Shown: positions 16,852 to 23,041 of the stretch, one piece after another
Numbering within the stretch: the stretch's first letter is position 1
Layout: the number at the start of each line of letters is the position of its first letter
Origin: Fusobacteriota bacterium
GTDB lineage: Bacteria; Fusobacteriota; Fusobacteriia; Fusobacteriales; Fusobacteriaceae
DNA: 26,915 nt
NCBI GenBank assembly: GCA_023389595.1
Contig: JAEWEF010000017.1
Span: forward strand, 1-26,915
Direction: 5' to 3'
Notes under the pieces: generated by a model
What the model saw: only the letters and a program-made list of their open reading frames with translations
Told to the model about the DNA's origin: nothing
The model's database searches: none
Position numbers and translations under genes: made by a program

Positions 16852-18430
16852 AATTTTGCATTGAATCTCTGAGTATTTTTTCCTTAACTTCAGACACTTT
16901 GTTTTCAGGCAACAACAATACCAAACTATCTCCGGCTAAAATTTGTGTTCTACCTTTTGGTATTTTTTCTACACCCGATCTAATAATAGATACGACCAAA
17001 ACATCTTCTGGCCACATTATTTCCGATACCATTTTCCCTTCTAAAAGAGATTCGCTCATAACAGTAAGAGTTATGAGTGTTTTACCACTCTTATTTTTAG
17101 ATTCTTCATCATCATCTTTTTTCATTCTTTCGTATAAAATTTCATAAATAGGTTCTAGTTTTAATTTTTCTGTTATTAAAAAAGAAATTGCAGAAACTGT
17201 TGAAAGTGCAAGTAACAATCCAAAACTTCCAGTCATTTCAAGTATTAATATGGTTCCAGTTATAGGTGCCCTAACAACTGCGACAAAAAACGCTGCCATA
17301 CCAAGAACTATAAAATTCAGTTCAAGAAAATGTGGTATTTCCATGAAAAGACTCAAAAAAGTTGAAAATATTTTTCCTGATAACGCTCCAAGTACAAGCA
17401 TAGGTAAAAATATTCCTCCAGCAAACCCAGTTGAATAAGATGTAGTTGTAAATAATAGCTTAACTATAAAAATTAAAACTAAAAATCTTACGCTAAAACT
17501 AGTATGACTTATCTCCTCTACTAAAGAATGCCCTCCTCCTGTAACTTCTGGTAAAAAATTACATAGTAAAAAAGCAATTGACATTATAACACTAATTTTA
17601 ATTGTTCTTGATACTTTTAATCCAGCAAATAAGTCTTGACTTTTAATTAAACAGTACGTAAATAACTTTCCTAAAAAAGCTACCACAATTGCTAACAATA
17701 TGTAGAGAAAAAATTGTAAATAAGGACCAATTATAACTTCGTATTTAACATCCAAATGAAATGATGTTGCTATACCAAAAAATCTCCTGCCAGTAAAATC
17801 TGCAAAAATACTAGACAAAAATATACAAATTAACATTTTTGTACTGAGATATCTGTGCAATTCTTCTATGCTAAACATAACTCCAGCAAGTGGTGCTCCA
17901 AACGCTCCAGCAAGTCCAGCACTTGCTCCGGCTGTAACTAGATAATTTCTGTTTACAGTATCCTGTTTTAATATTTTTGAAATTCCAAAACCCAAATATG
18001 AACCAAGTTGTACTGAAGGTCCCTCTCTTCCTAGAGAAAGTCCTGCTCCTATACCTAAAAATCCTCCCACAAATTTTGCAATAAATTCTTGCCACCAATT
18101 TTTATAATTTAATTTTCCAAGTATTAAAGCTTTAACTTGTGGGATCCCACTACCAGAAGTTGTGGGATATTTTTTGTACAAATAGTCAACTATTAGTCCT
18201 ACTAAAATAAAACATATAAATACTACAATTATAATTTCTTGAGATACTTCTTTTAAGGCTGATATGCCAGTAAAATTTCTACGTACACCTTCAATTTCTT
18301 CCAATATCCATCTGTAAGCTGTAACTGCAAGTCCAGTTAATATACCTACAATGATACTCATTATATATAATTTAAAATTACTTTTATTTAGTCTTTCTAA
18401 ATTGGATCTGGCGTCATTACTATCTGACAT
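16850..18430 (-). CDS. clcA: ClC-type chloride/proton antiporter with C-terminal RCK_C (TrkA-C) domain
   Basis: This 526-aa protein has a full ClC membrane domain (about 20-430) and a soluble tail. The chloride-site motifs are GSGIP (93-97), GREGP (134-138, gating glutamate E136) and GGIFLP (338-343). FSIEE (186-190) supplies the internal proton glutamate (E203 in E. coli ClC), which favours Cl-/H+ exchange over a channel. The tail (about 440-522; DVLVVSIIRSG, KGRTQILAGDSLVLLL) has an RCK_C/TrkA_C fold in place of CBS domains, so a small ligand may gate it. AGGAGGG precedes the ATG, 11 nt after dapF. The same operon encodes a K+ channel with an RCK subunit. The family is firm; the direction of transport in vivo is unknown. 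Confidence 0.9.
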   Translation of the reverse strand: MSDSNDARSNLERLNKSNFKLYIMSIIVGILTGLAVTAYRWILEEIEGVRRNFTGISALKEVSQEIIIVVFICFILVGLIVDYLYKKYPTTSGSGIPQVKALILGKLNYKNWWQEFIAKFVGGFLGIGAGLSLGREGPSVQLGSYLGFGISKILKQDTVNRNYLVTAGASAGLAGAFGAPLAGVMFSIEELHRYLSTKMLICIFLSSIFADFTGRRFFGIATSFHLDVKYEVIIGPYLQFFLYILLAIVVAFLGKLFTYCLIKSQDLFAGLKVSRTIKISVIMSIAFLLCNFLPEVTGGGHSLVEEISHTSFSVRFLVLIFIVKLLFTTTSYSTGFAGGIFLPMLVLGALSGKIFSTFLSLFMEIPHFLELNFIVLGMAAFFVAVVRAPITGTILILEMTGSFGLLLALSTVSAISFLITEKLKLEPIYEILYERMKKDDDEESKNKSGKTLITLTVMSESLLEGKMVSEIMWPEDVLVVSIIRSGVEKIPKGRTQILAGDSLVLLLPENKVSEVKEKILRDSMQN

Positions 18431-18441
18431 TTTCCCTCCTG

Positions 18442-19245
18442 TTAAATTTCTCCCCTAAAACAAATAAATGCCTCGCCCGTCATAATTATTTTGTCATCTA
18501 TAATTTTTATTTTCAATTCTCCGCCTTCTGAGATAAAATTTCCATATTTGTTAGAAATTGAAAGTTTATCTAATACAGACATGCTCGCACAACAACCTGT
18601 GCCACAACCGAGAGTGATTCCAACTCCTCTTTCAAAAGTTTTTATTTTAAAATTATGTTCGTCTAATATTTCTATAAAATTTACATTTGTTTTATTCGGG
18701 AAAAAATTATGGTTCTCTAGAATGCTTCCATATTTCTCTACAAAATCGTTATCAGGAATTTTATCAACTAAAATTACTATATGAGGAACTCCTACCTCAA
18801 CCATAGAAAAAATAAATTTTTTATCTAAAATTTTTATTTCTCTATTTAAAATCTCATCACCACTAATTTCTTTTAAAATATACTGTGGTTCCCCCATATT
18901 TACTGACACTTCATCTCCATCAAAAAATATTTTCTTAATTCCATCGTCGGTTTCTATATCCATTTCATTTTTATCTAAAAAAAATTGCTCTTTCATATAT
19001 TTTGCTAGACATCTAATACCGTTGCCGCACATTTTAGCTCTGCTTCCGTCAGTGTTATAATAATTCATTTTTATATCTGCATCAACAGACTGAGAAGCAA
19101 AAATTAAACCATCGGCTCCTATTCCAAATTTTCTGTCACATAATTTTTTGACATATTTAGAAATGTTTGCTTTATATTCTTTAATTTCGTCTTCAGTTGT
19201 AATTATAAAGTCATTTCCCATTGCCTGCATTTTAAAAAATTTCAT
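18442..19245 (-). CDS. dapF: Diaminopimelate epimerase family protein (DapF)
   Basis: This 267-aa PLP-independent epimerase interconverts LL- and meso-diaminopimelate for peptidoglycan and lysine. The two catalytic cysteines are C73 in MCGNGIRC and C214 in GCGTG; N11 (GNDF), N64, and E205/R206 (FERGVG) are also present. Differences from well-studied DapF are Val in place of Asn in the GNPH motif (VGVPH, V153), Ile in place of Glu in GET (I210), and an extra Cys (C218). The start is set at the ATG preceded by GGAGAA. A longer in-frame frame begins at 19293, but that ATG lies between the -10 box and the likely transcription start. In Fusobacterium nucleatum the wall diamino acid is meso-lanthionine, so that could be the real substrate. 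It is the first gene of the long operon. Confidence 0.92.
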   Translation of the reverse strand: MKFFKMQAMGNDFIITTEDEIKEYKANISKYVKKLCDRKFGIGADGLIFASQSVDADIKMNYYNTDGSRAKMCGNGIRCLAKYMKEQFFLDKNEMDIETDDGIKKIFFDGDEVSVNMGEPQYILKEISGDEILNREIKILDKKFIFSMVEVGVPHIVILVDKIPDNDFVEKYGSILENHNFFPNKTNVNFIEILDEHNFKIKTFERGVGITLGCGTGCCASMSVLDKLSISNKYGNFISEGGELKIKIIDDKIIMTGEAFICFRGEI

Positions 19246-19296
19246 AATTTTTCTCCAAATTTTTAAATAAAAAAATATTAAAAACTCATTCATTAT

Positions 19297-19325
19297 ATTA
19301 TAAATCTTTTAAAATTTATAGTCAA
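19297..19325 (-). promoter_or_regulatory. Promoter of the dapF-to-skp operon
   Basis: On the minus strand TTGACT (19325-19320), a 17-nt spacer and a perfect TATAAT (19302-19297) form a near-consensus sigma-70 promoter. Transcription should start near 19290, giving a leader of about 45 nt before the dapF ATG. Confidence 0.85.
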
Positions 19326-19412
19326 TAAAAAACGAAATAAGTTATAAATTTGTTTTTGTTTATATTTTTTATAATTTATGATAATATTAACTAGTTAATT
19401 GAATAAATAAAA

Positions 19413-19438
19413 AAAAAGCAAGTTTTAACCCGCTTTTT
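19413..19438 (-). terminator. Terminator of the candidate small RNA
   Basis: On the minus strand AAAAAGCGGG, a TTAAAA loop and CTTGCTTTTT form a 10-bp stem with two G-U pairs, within a run of nine T that continues past the stem. Read on the plus strand the same bases give two A-C mismatches, so the minus direction is favoured. Confidence 0.7.
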
Positions 19439-19452
19439 AAAATATCCTATAA

Positions 19453-19496
19453 ACTAAATAAAGCCTTAACTTTTTTCAAGTCAGGCTTTATTTAGT
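19453..19496 (-). repeat. 14-bp inverted repeat (internal hairpin of the candidate RNA)
   Basis: ACTAAATAAAGCCT pairs perfectly with AGGCTTTATTTAGT around a 16-nt centre. On the minus strand the centre pairs further as GACUU/AAGUU with one bulged A. It could also act as a weak bidirectional terminator. Confidence 0.75.
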
Positions 19497-19540
19497 AGAA
19501 ATTAAACTATAATTTAAGGAAACGTTATATGATTGTTTAT

Positions 19541-19569
19541 TTTATACCATGACACTCATATATTGTCAA
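19541..19569 (-). promoter_or_regulatory. Near-consensus promoter of the candidate small RNA
   Basis: On the minus strand a perfect TTGACA (19569-19564), a 17-nt spacer and TATAAA (19546-19541) preceded by TGG (extended -10). With a full-consensus -35, this is among the best promoter matches in the window, and the next protein gene downstream (dapF) has its own promoter. Confidence 0.8.
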
Positions 19570-19667
19570 GTATTTTTTTTATAAAATTTTTAAAAATTTA
19601 AATATTTAGTCTTTTAAAATATTTTTTATATTTATTCTGAATTATTTATGTGATAAAATTATTTTCT

Positions 19668-19673
19668 AAGGAG
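19668..19673 (+). promoter_or_regulatory. Ribosome binding site of the zinc-ribbon gene
   Basis: AAGGAG lies 8 nt before the ATG at 19682. Two earlier in-frame candidates (GTG at 19673, ATG at 19676) overlap or abut this site and are too close to use it. Confidence 0.75.
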
Positions 19674-19681
19674 TGATGCAG

Positions 19682-20038
19682 ATGAAAAAAATTATTATTA
19701 CTTGTCCAAGTTGTAAGAAAAAAATGAGGATAAATAATAAAATCGCAAAATATAAATGTCCAAATTGTAGCTATGTTTTTAATTACAATATGCTAAATTT
19801 AGTTTTCGAAAATATTATTCTATATCCAAAATTACTTTTTAATAAGCTTGTAGCTTTTAAAAATAAAGTTCTAAAAAAATATAGAGATAACGTGGCAACT
19901 TATAACTATATGATGCAGGTAAGAAAAAACATGAAAAGAGATCCAAATTGGTCACACTACGCTAAACAACAAAAAGAAGAAAAGGAAGTAAATAAAAAAG
20001 CAAAAGTAAAAAGTTTTTTTAATAAATTTAAAAATTAG
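19682..20038 (+). CDS. Small basic zinc-ribbon protein of unknown function
   Basis: This 118-aa protein is not assigned to a named family. The N-terminus has two CxxC knuckles, CPSC and CPNC, separated by about 16 residues, a typical four-cysteine zinc ribbon like those in FmdB/zinc-ribbon_2 or MJ0042-type domains. After it comes a helical, aromatic and lysine-rich part (NLVFENIILYPKLLFNKL) and a strongly basic tail (residues about 90-118, mostly K with E and N). There is no clear membrane helix or signal peptide. The zinc ribbon plus basic tail suggests nucleic-acid or ribosome contact, which is an inference. It runs opposite to every neighbour, divergent from the candidate small RNA and convergent with comEB. 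The AAGGAG site sets the start. Confidence 0.8.
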   Translation: MKKIIITCPSCKKKMRINNKIAKYKCPNCSYVFNYNMLNLVFENIILYPKLLFNKLVAFKNKVLKKYRDNVATYNYMMQVRKNMKRDPNWSHYAKQQKEEKEVNKKAKVKSFFNKFKN

Positions 20039-20047
20039 AAAATAAAA

Positions 20048-20069
20048 AAGACGCCCGAAAGGACGTCTT
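20048..20069. terminator. Shared terminator between the zinc-ribbon gene and comEB
   Basis: On the minus strand AAGACGTCC, loop TTTC and GGGCGTCTT form a 9-bp stem with one G-U pair, followed by TTTTTTATTTT. On the plus strand one C-A mismatch appears and the tail is AATTTTT. It is best for the comEB side but usable both ways. Confidence 0.85.
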
Positions 20070-20074
20070 AATTT

Positions 20075-20551
20075 TTAAATAAAACTTAATTCTATTTTTT
20101 CTTGTTTAATTTCTAGTTTCCTATATTTAACACCGGCTGAATCTAATAACCGCTTTGAAGCTATATTACCATCTGTACCAACATATTTGTCAGATATATA
20201 AACAATTTCCCTTATCCCACTTTGTATAATAGCCTTAGCACACTCATTACATGGAAAAAGTCCTACATAAATTGTACATCCCTTTAAAGATTTTATGCTG
20301 TTTAATATCGCATTCAATTCTGCGTGACAAACGTATGGATACTTTGTTTTTAAAAAATCTCCTTCTCTTTCCCACGGAAATTCTTTATCGTCACAACCTA
20401 TCGGTAATCCGTTATATCCTACTCCTACAATTTTTTTATCTTCATTAACTATGCAGGCACCAACTTGAGTGTTTGGATCTTTACTTCTGTGAGCTGATAA
20501 AATAGCAATTCCCATAAAGTATGTATCCCAATCTATATAGTTATTCCTCAT
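20075..20551 (-). CDS. comEB: dCMP deaminase family protein (ComEB-like)
   Basis: This 158-aa zinc deaminase converts dCMP to dUMP, feeding dTMP synthesis. The zinc and catalytic residues are H76-A-E78 in CHAELNAI and C101/C104 in PCNECAKAII. The substrate loop GVGYNGLPIGCDD and the N-terminal SKDPNTQVGACIV match the dCMP deaminase/ComEB family, and length is typical (about 150-190). ComEB was named from the Bacillus competence operon, but no competence gene is nearby. GGAGGAA precedes the ATG. The rpsA stop is 16 nt upstream, so comEB is the last gene of the ptsH-ispH-rpsA-comEB unit and is followed by a terminator. Confidence 0.92.
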   Translation of the reverse strand: MRNNYIDWDTYFMGIAILSAHRSKDPNTQVGACIVNEDKKIVGVGYNGLPIGCDDKEFPWEREGDFLKTKYPYVCHAELNAILNSIKSLKGCTIYVGLFPCNECAKAIIQSGIREIVYISDKYVGTDGNIASKRLLDSAGVKYRKLEIKQEKIELSFI

Positions 20552-20567
20552 AGTTCCTCCAATAAAA

Positions 20568-22190
20568 TTAATCCTCGCTAGAAACAGAATATTTTTCTAT
20601 TAGCTCAGCTTGTTCTCTTTTTTCGTTTTCTATTTCAATTTTTTTAATAGAAAGTTTTATTTTTTGAGTTTCTTTGTTTATTTCAACTATTTGAGCTTTT
20701 ACGACATCTCCAACATTGAACTTCTCTTTAACATTTTTTATAAAATCTTTAGATAAGAATTGTACAGGAATGAATCCGTCAACTCCCTTAGCAAGTTCTA
20801 CAAAAACTCCGAAATCCATAACATTTTTTATTGGTTTTTCAACAGTAAGTCCAACTCTTAATTCTTCCATAGCTTTTTCCCAAGGACTTTTAGTCATAGC
20901 CTTTATGCTTCCTTTAATTTTTCTATCTTTTTCATTAAATTCTATGACTTTAAAAGTAACTTCGTCACCTTTTTTATATTCAATTTCTTCTTCTTTTGTC
21001 CAAGCGTAATCAGAAAAATGTATGAAAGCGTCCACGCCATTTACAACTTCTACAAACATACCGAAGTCTTTTAATTCAACTATTTTTCCAGTCAATTCTT
21101 TTCCTACAGCAAATTTTTCTTCAGCATTTTCCCAAGGATTTTCAACTAGTTGTCTAAATCCAAGTTTTAATTTTTTAGTTTCAGGGTTAATATCTAAAAT
21201 TTTAACTCTAACTGTTTCTCCCTCTTTAGCGTAGTCAGATATATTAACTTTTTTCTTGTTCCAAGTGAAATCTGAAATGTGAACTAGCCCTTCTATACCG
21301 TCAGCTATTTCCACGAAAACTCCGTAATTTAAAACTTTAGTAACTGTTCCTTCTACGTCATCGCCAGTTTTAAATTCTGTTGCAGCTGTTGTCCAAGGAT
21401 CTTCTGTTAATTGTTTAATTGAAAGTTTTACGTTCTTTTTAGTTTCGTCAACAGAGATAACTTTAGCTTTTAATTTGTCTCCAACTTTAAACATATCTGC
21501 AATTTGAGAAAGTCTTTTCCAAGAAATTTCAGAAATATGTATGAATCCTCTTAATCTTTCTATGGCAACAGAAAGACCGAAATCTAAAACTTCTAAAACT
21601 TCACAGTCAACTACATCACCAATATTTATTTTTTCAAAATCTTCATTTTGTCCTATTATTCTTATATCTTTTACAGAATAAGTAATTTTTTTACTTCTCT
21701 TATCTTTGTTATCGGCCTTTATATCTTTTACTATTACTTTTACACGTCTACCTTCAACATTTTCTTCATCGTTTGATATTTCAGAAAGTGAATTAGGTAA
21801 AAATCCTGGATAAAATAAAGCGTTAACTAAATATCCACCCTTAACTTTTTTAGTGATAACTCCATCTAAAATTGTTTTGTTATTAAATGAATCTTCTATT
21901 TTAGACCAATTTTGTTCTAACTCTATTTTTCTTCTTGAAGCTGTAATATATTCTTGATCGTCATCAGTTTCCATCAGACCTACTATCATAACTTCAACAG
22001 TATCTCCTACTTTATATCCTTCTAACTCTTCGCTTCTTACTCTTACTACTGTTCTTGCTCCAGGAACATCAAGATAAGTATAATTTCTTTCTATACTTTC
22101 TATAGTCCCCTCTACTCTTTTGTCTTGATTTAGTTGGTACTCGTCTAACATTGCTAAAAAATCGTCATGTTTTTCAATTTGACTAGGCAT
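20568..22190 (-). CDS. rpsA: 30S ribosomal protein S1 (six S1 domains)
   Basis: This 540-aa protein consists of six S1/OB-fold repeats, at about 22-88, 105-178, 192-261, 277-347, 362-430 and 447-518. Repeats 3 to 6 carry clear S1 marks (for example GFIHISEISWKR, YGVFVEIADGIEGLVHIS, FGMFVEVVNGVDAFIHFSD). Six repeats match E. coli S1 (557 aa), where the first two dock on the ribosome and the others bind mRNA. The ATG overlaps the ispH stop by one base (TAATG), with AAGGGGGAT 5 nt upstream inside the last ispH codons, so translation is probably coupled. In Clostridia, and as I recall in Fusobacterium, the homologous protein is fused to IspH. Confidence 0.93.
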   Translation of the reverse strand: MPSQIEKHDDFLAMLDEYQLNQDKRVEGTIESIERNYTYLDVPGARTVVRVRSEELEGYKVGDTVEVMIVGLMETDDDQEYITASRRKIELEQNWSKIEDSFNNKTILDGVITKKVKGGYLVNALFYPGFLPNSLSEISNDEENVEGRRVKVIVKDIKADNKDKRSKKITYSVKDIRIIGQNEDFEKINIGDVVDCEVLEVLDFGLSVAIERLRGFIHISEISWKRLSQIADMFKVGDKLKAKVISVDETKKNVKLSIKQLTEDPWTTAATEFKTGDDVEGTVTKVLNYGVFVEIADGIEGLVHISDFTWNKKKVNISDYAKEGETVRVKILDINPETKKLKLGFRQLVENPWENAEEKFAVGKELTGKIVELKDFGMFVEVVNGVDAFIHFSDYAWTKEEEIEYKKGDEVTFKVIEFNEKDRKIKGSIKAMTKSPWEKAMEELRVGLTVEKPIKNVMDFGVFVELAKGVDGFIPVQFLSKDFIKNVKEKFNVGDVVKAQIVEINKETQKIKLSIKKIEIENEKREQAELIEKYSVSSED

Positions 22191-23041
22191 TATATCCCCC
22201 TTATTTTGCTTTCTATATTATTTATTATCAATTCAGGTGTTGAGGCACCTGCTGTAATTCCTATTTTTTGTTTTCCTTTTATTATAGATATATCTAAATC
22301 TTTTTCATCTTCTATGTGGTAAGAATTTTCATTTAATTTTTTTGAAATTTCAAATAATTTATTCGTATTAGAACTCTTTTTATCTCCTACTATTAACATC
22401 ACGTCAACATTTGGTGCTAAATCTTCTACTGATTGCTGCCTTACTGATGTTGCTCCACATATCTTATCGAAAATTAAGACGTTTTTATATCTACTGAAAT
22501 ATTGCTTTATTTCTTCAAATTTTTTCTTGTTAAGTGTTGTTTGTGTAGATAAAAAATATTTTTTATCTGCATCAATTTTAATTTTTTGTGCTTCTTCGAG
22601 ATTTTTAAAAATAATTATGCTATCTGCGTAAGATATTATCCCCCTAACTTCTGGATGATTCTTATCTCCAACAAAAAGTATTTCGTAACCGTTTTTTTGA
22701 GCCTCTATTATCTGATCTCTAATTTTACTTACAAAAACACAAGTTACATCATGAACTTCAACTTTTCTATCTTTCAATTTTTGCATTATATTTTTAGATG
22801 TTCCGTGTGCTCTTATTATTACGATATCTCCTTCTGATAAATTATCTTTATCATCAAGTAGATCTTGCTCTTCAATTATTTCGAATCCATTTTTTTTCAT
22901 TTGATTGACTACAAAAGCGTTGTGGACTAGCATGCCTAAAATGTATTTTTTTCTATCTATAGTTTTCAACTCATTACAAACATTTACGGCTTCCATTACT
23001 CCAAAACAAAAACCCATATGCTTAGCTCTTATAATTTCCAT
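22190..23041 (-). CDS. ispH: 4-hydroxy-3-methylbut-2-enyl diphosphate reductase (IspH/LytB)
   Basis: This 283-aa [4Fe-4S] enzyme makes IPP and DMAPP from HMBPP in the last MEP-pathway step. The three cluster cysteines are C12 (GFCFGV), C101 (VTCVFVSK) and C195 (DKICGAT). Substrate-binding histidines are H40, H79 (RAHG) and H129, and the proton-relay E131 is in NHPEVRG. GITAGASTPE is the C-terminal signature. Small departures are VTCV for the usual TCP and VHNA for VHNP. Length is normal for a stand-alone IspH. Its ATG directly follows the ptsH stop (TAGATG), with AGGAA within the ptsH end. Confidence 0.95.
   Translation of the reverse strand: MEIIRAKHMGFCFGVMEAVNVCNELKTIDRKKYILGMLVHNAFVVNQMKKNGFEIIEEQDLLDDKDNLSEGDIVIIRAHGTSKNIMQKLKDRKVEVHDVTCVFVSKIRDQIIEAQKNGYEILFVGDKNHPEVRGIISYADSIIIFKNLEEAQKIKIDADKKYFLSTQTTLNKKKFEEIKQYFSRYKNVLIFDKICGATSVRQQSVEDLAPNVDVMLIVGDKKSSNTNKLFEISKKLNENSYHIEDEKDLDISIIKGKQKIGITAGASTPELIINNIESKIRGI
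22196..22200 (-). promoter_or_regulatory. G5 run / Shine-Dalgarno at the ispH-rpsA junction
   Basis: The minus strand reads AAATAAGGGGGATATAATG. The G5 run is a good ribosome site 5 nt before the rpsA ATG and also a homopolymer: the rpsA frame is open upstream across it, so a -1 slip there would join the two proteins. Confidence 0.6.

Larger units (their letters stand above)
19409..19534 (-). ncRNA. Candidate small non-coding RNA (about 125 nt)
   Basis: A near-consensus minus-strand promoter (19541-19569) predicts a transcript starting near 19534. It contains a 14-bp perfect stem (19453-19496) with an inner helix, and ends in a U-tract terminator (19413-19438). No ATG-initiated ORF lies in it. 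In both hairpins the minus-strand RNA pairs better than the plus-strand RNA (G-U pairs where the plus strand would have A-C mismatches), which supports minus-strand transcription. The 5' part carries a single-stranded UUUCCUUAA. I do not recognise a known RNA family: it lacks features of tmRNA, RNase P RNA, SRP RNA or a lysine riboswitch. It could instead be a conditional leader reading into dapF, although dapF has its own promoter. The coordinates are estimates. Confidence 0.55.
19246..19681. other. Gene-free interval between dapF and the zinc-ribbon gene
   Basis: This 436-base stretch has no credible protein gene. It holds the dapF promoter, the candidate small RNA with its promoter, hairpin and terminator, and on the right (19574-19660) a very AT-rich segment that should contain the promoter of the plus-strand zinc-ribbon gene. 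A possible extended -10 for that gene, TGTGATAAA at 19649-19657, has no good -35. Confidence 0.6.

Noticed and set aside
16850..18430. Frameshift or truncation in the ClC gene because of its shortish C-terminus
   Set aside because: The membrane motifs are all present and the tail forms a complete RCK_C-type domain, so the gene is intact and simply lacks CBS domains.
19246..19293. N-terminal extension of DapF (16 residues from the ATG at 19293)
   Set aside because: The ATG lies upstream of the predicted transcription start, and DapF proteins normally begin at the MKFxKM segment.
19246..19534. Lysine riboswitch in front of dapF
   Set aside because: The conserved L-box elements are not visible, and dapF has its own promoter leaving a leader of only about 45 nt.
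19529..19552. Seven-codon plus-strand ORF after AAGGAAA (leader peptide?)
   Set aside because: No promoter or regulated gene with fitting geometry follows, and the ribosome-site look is the complement of the UUUCCUU stretch in the candidate RNA.
19545..19580. Plus-strand terminator-like hairpin (TGACA / TGTCA followed by T8)
   Set aside because: The stem is only 5 bp plus a broken extension, and on the minus strand the same bases form a near-consensus promoter with correct spacing, which explains them better.
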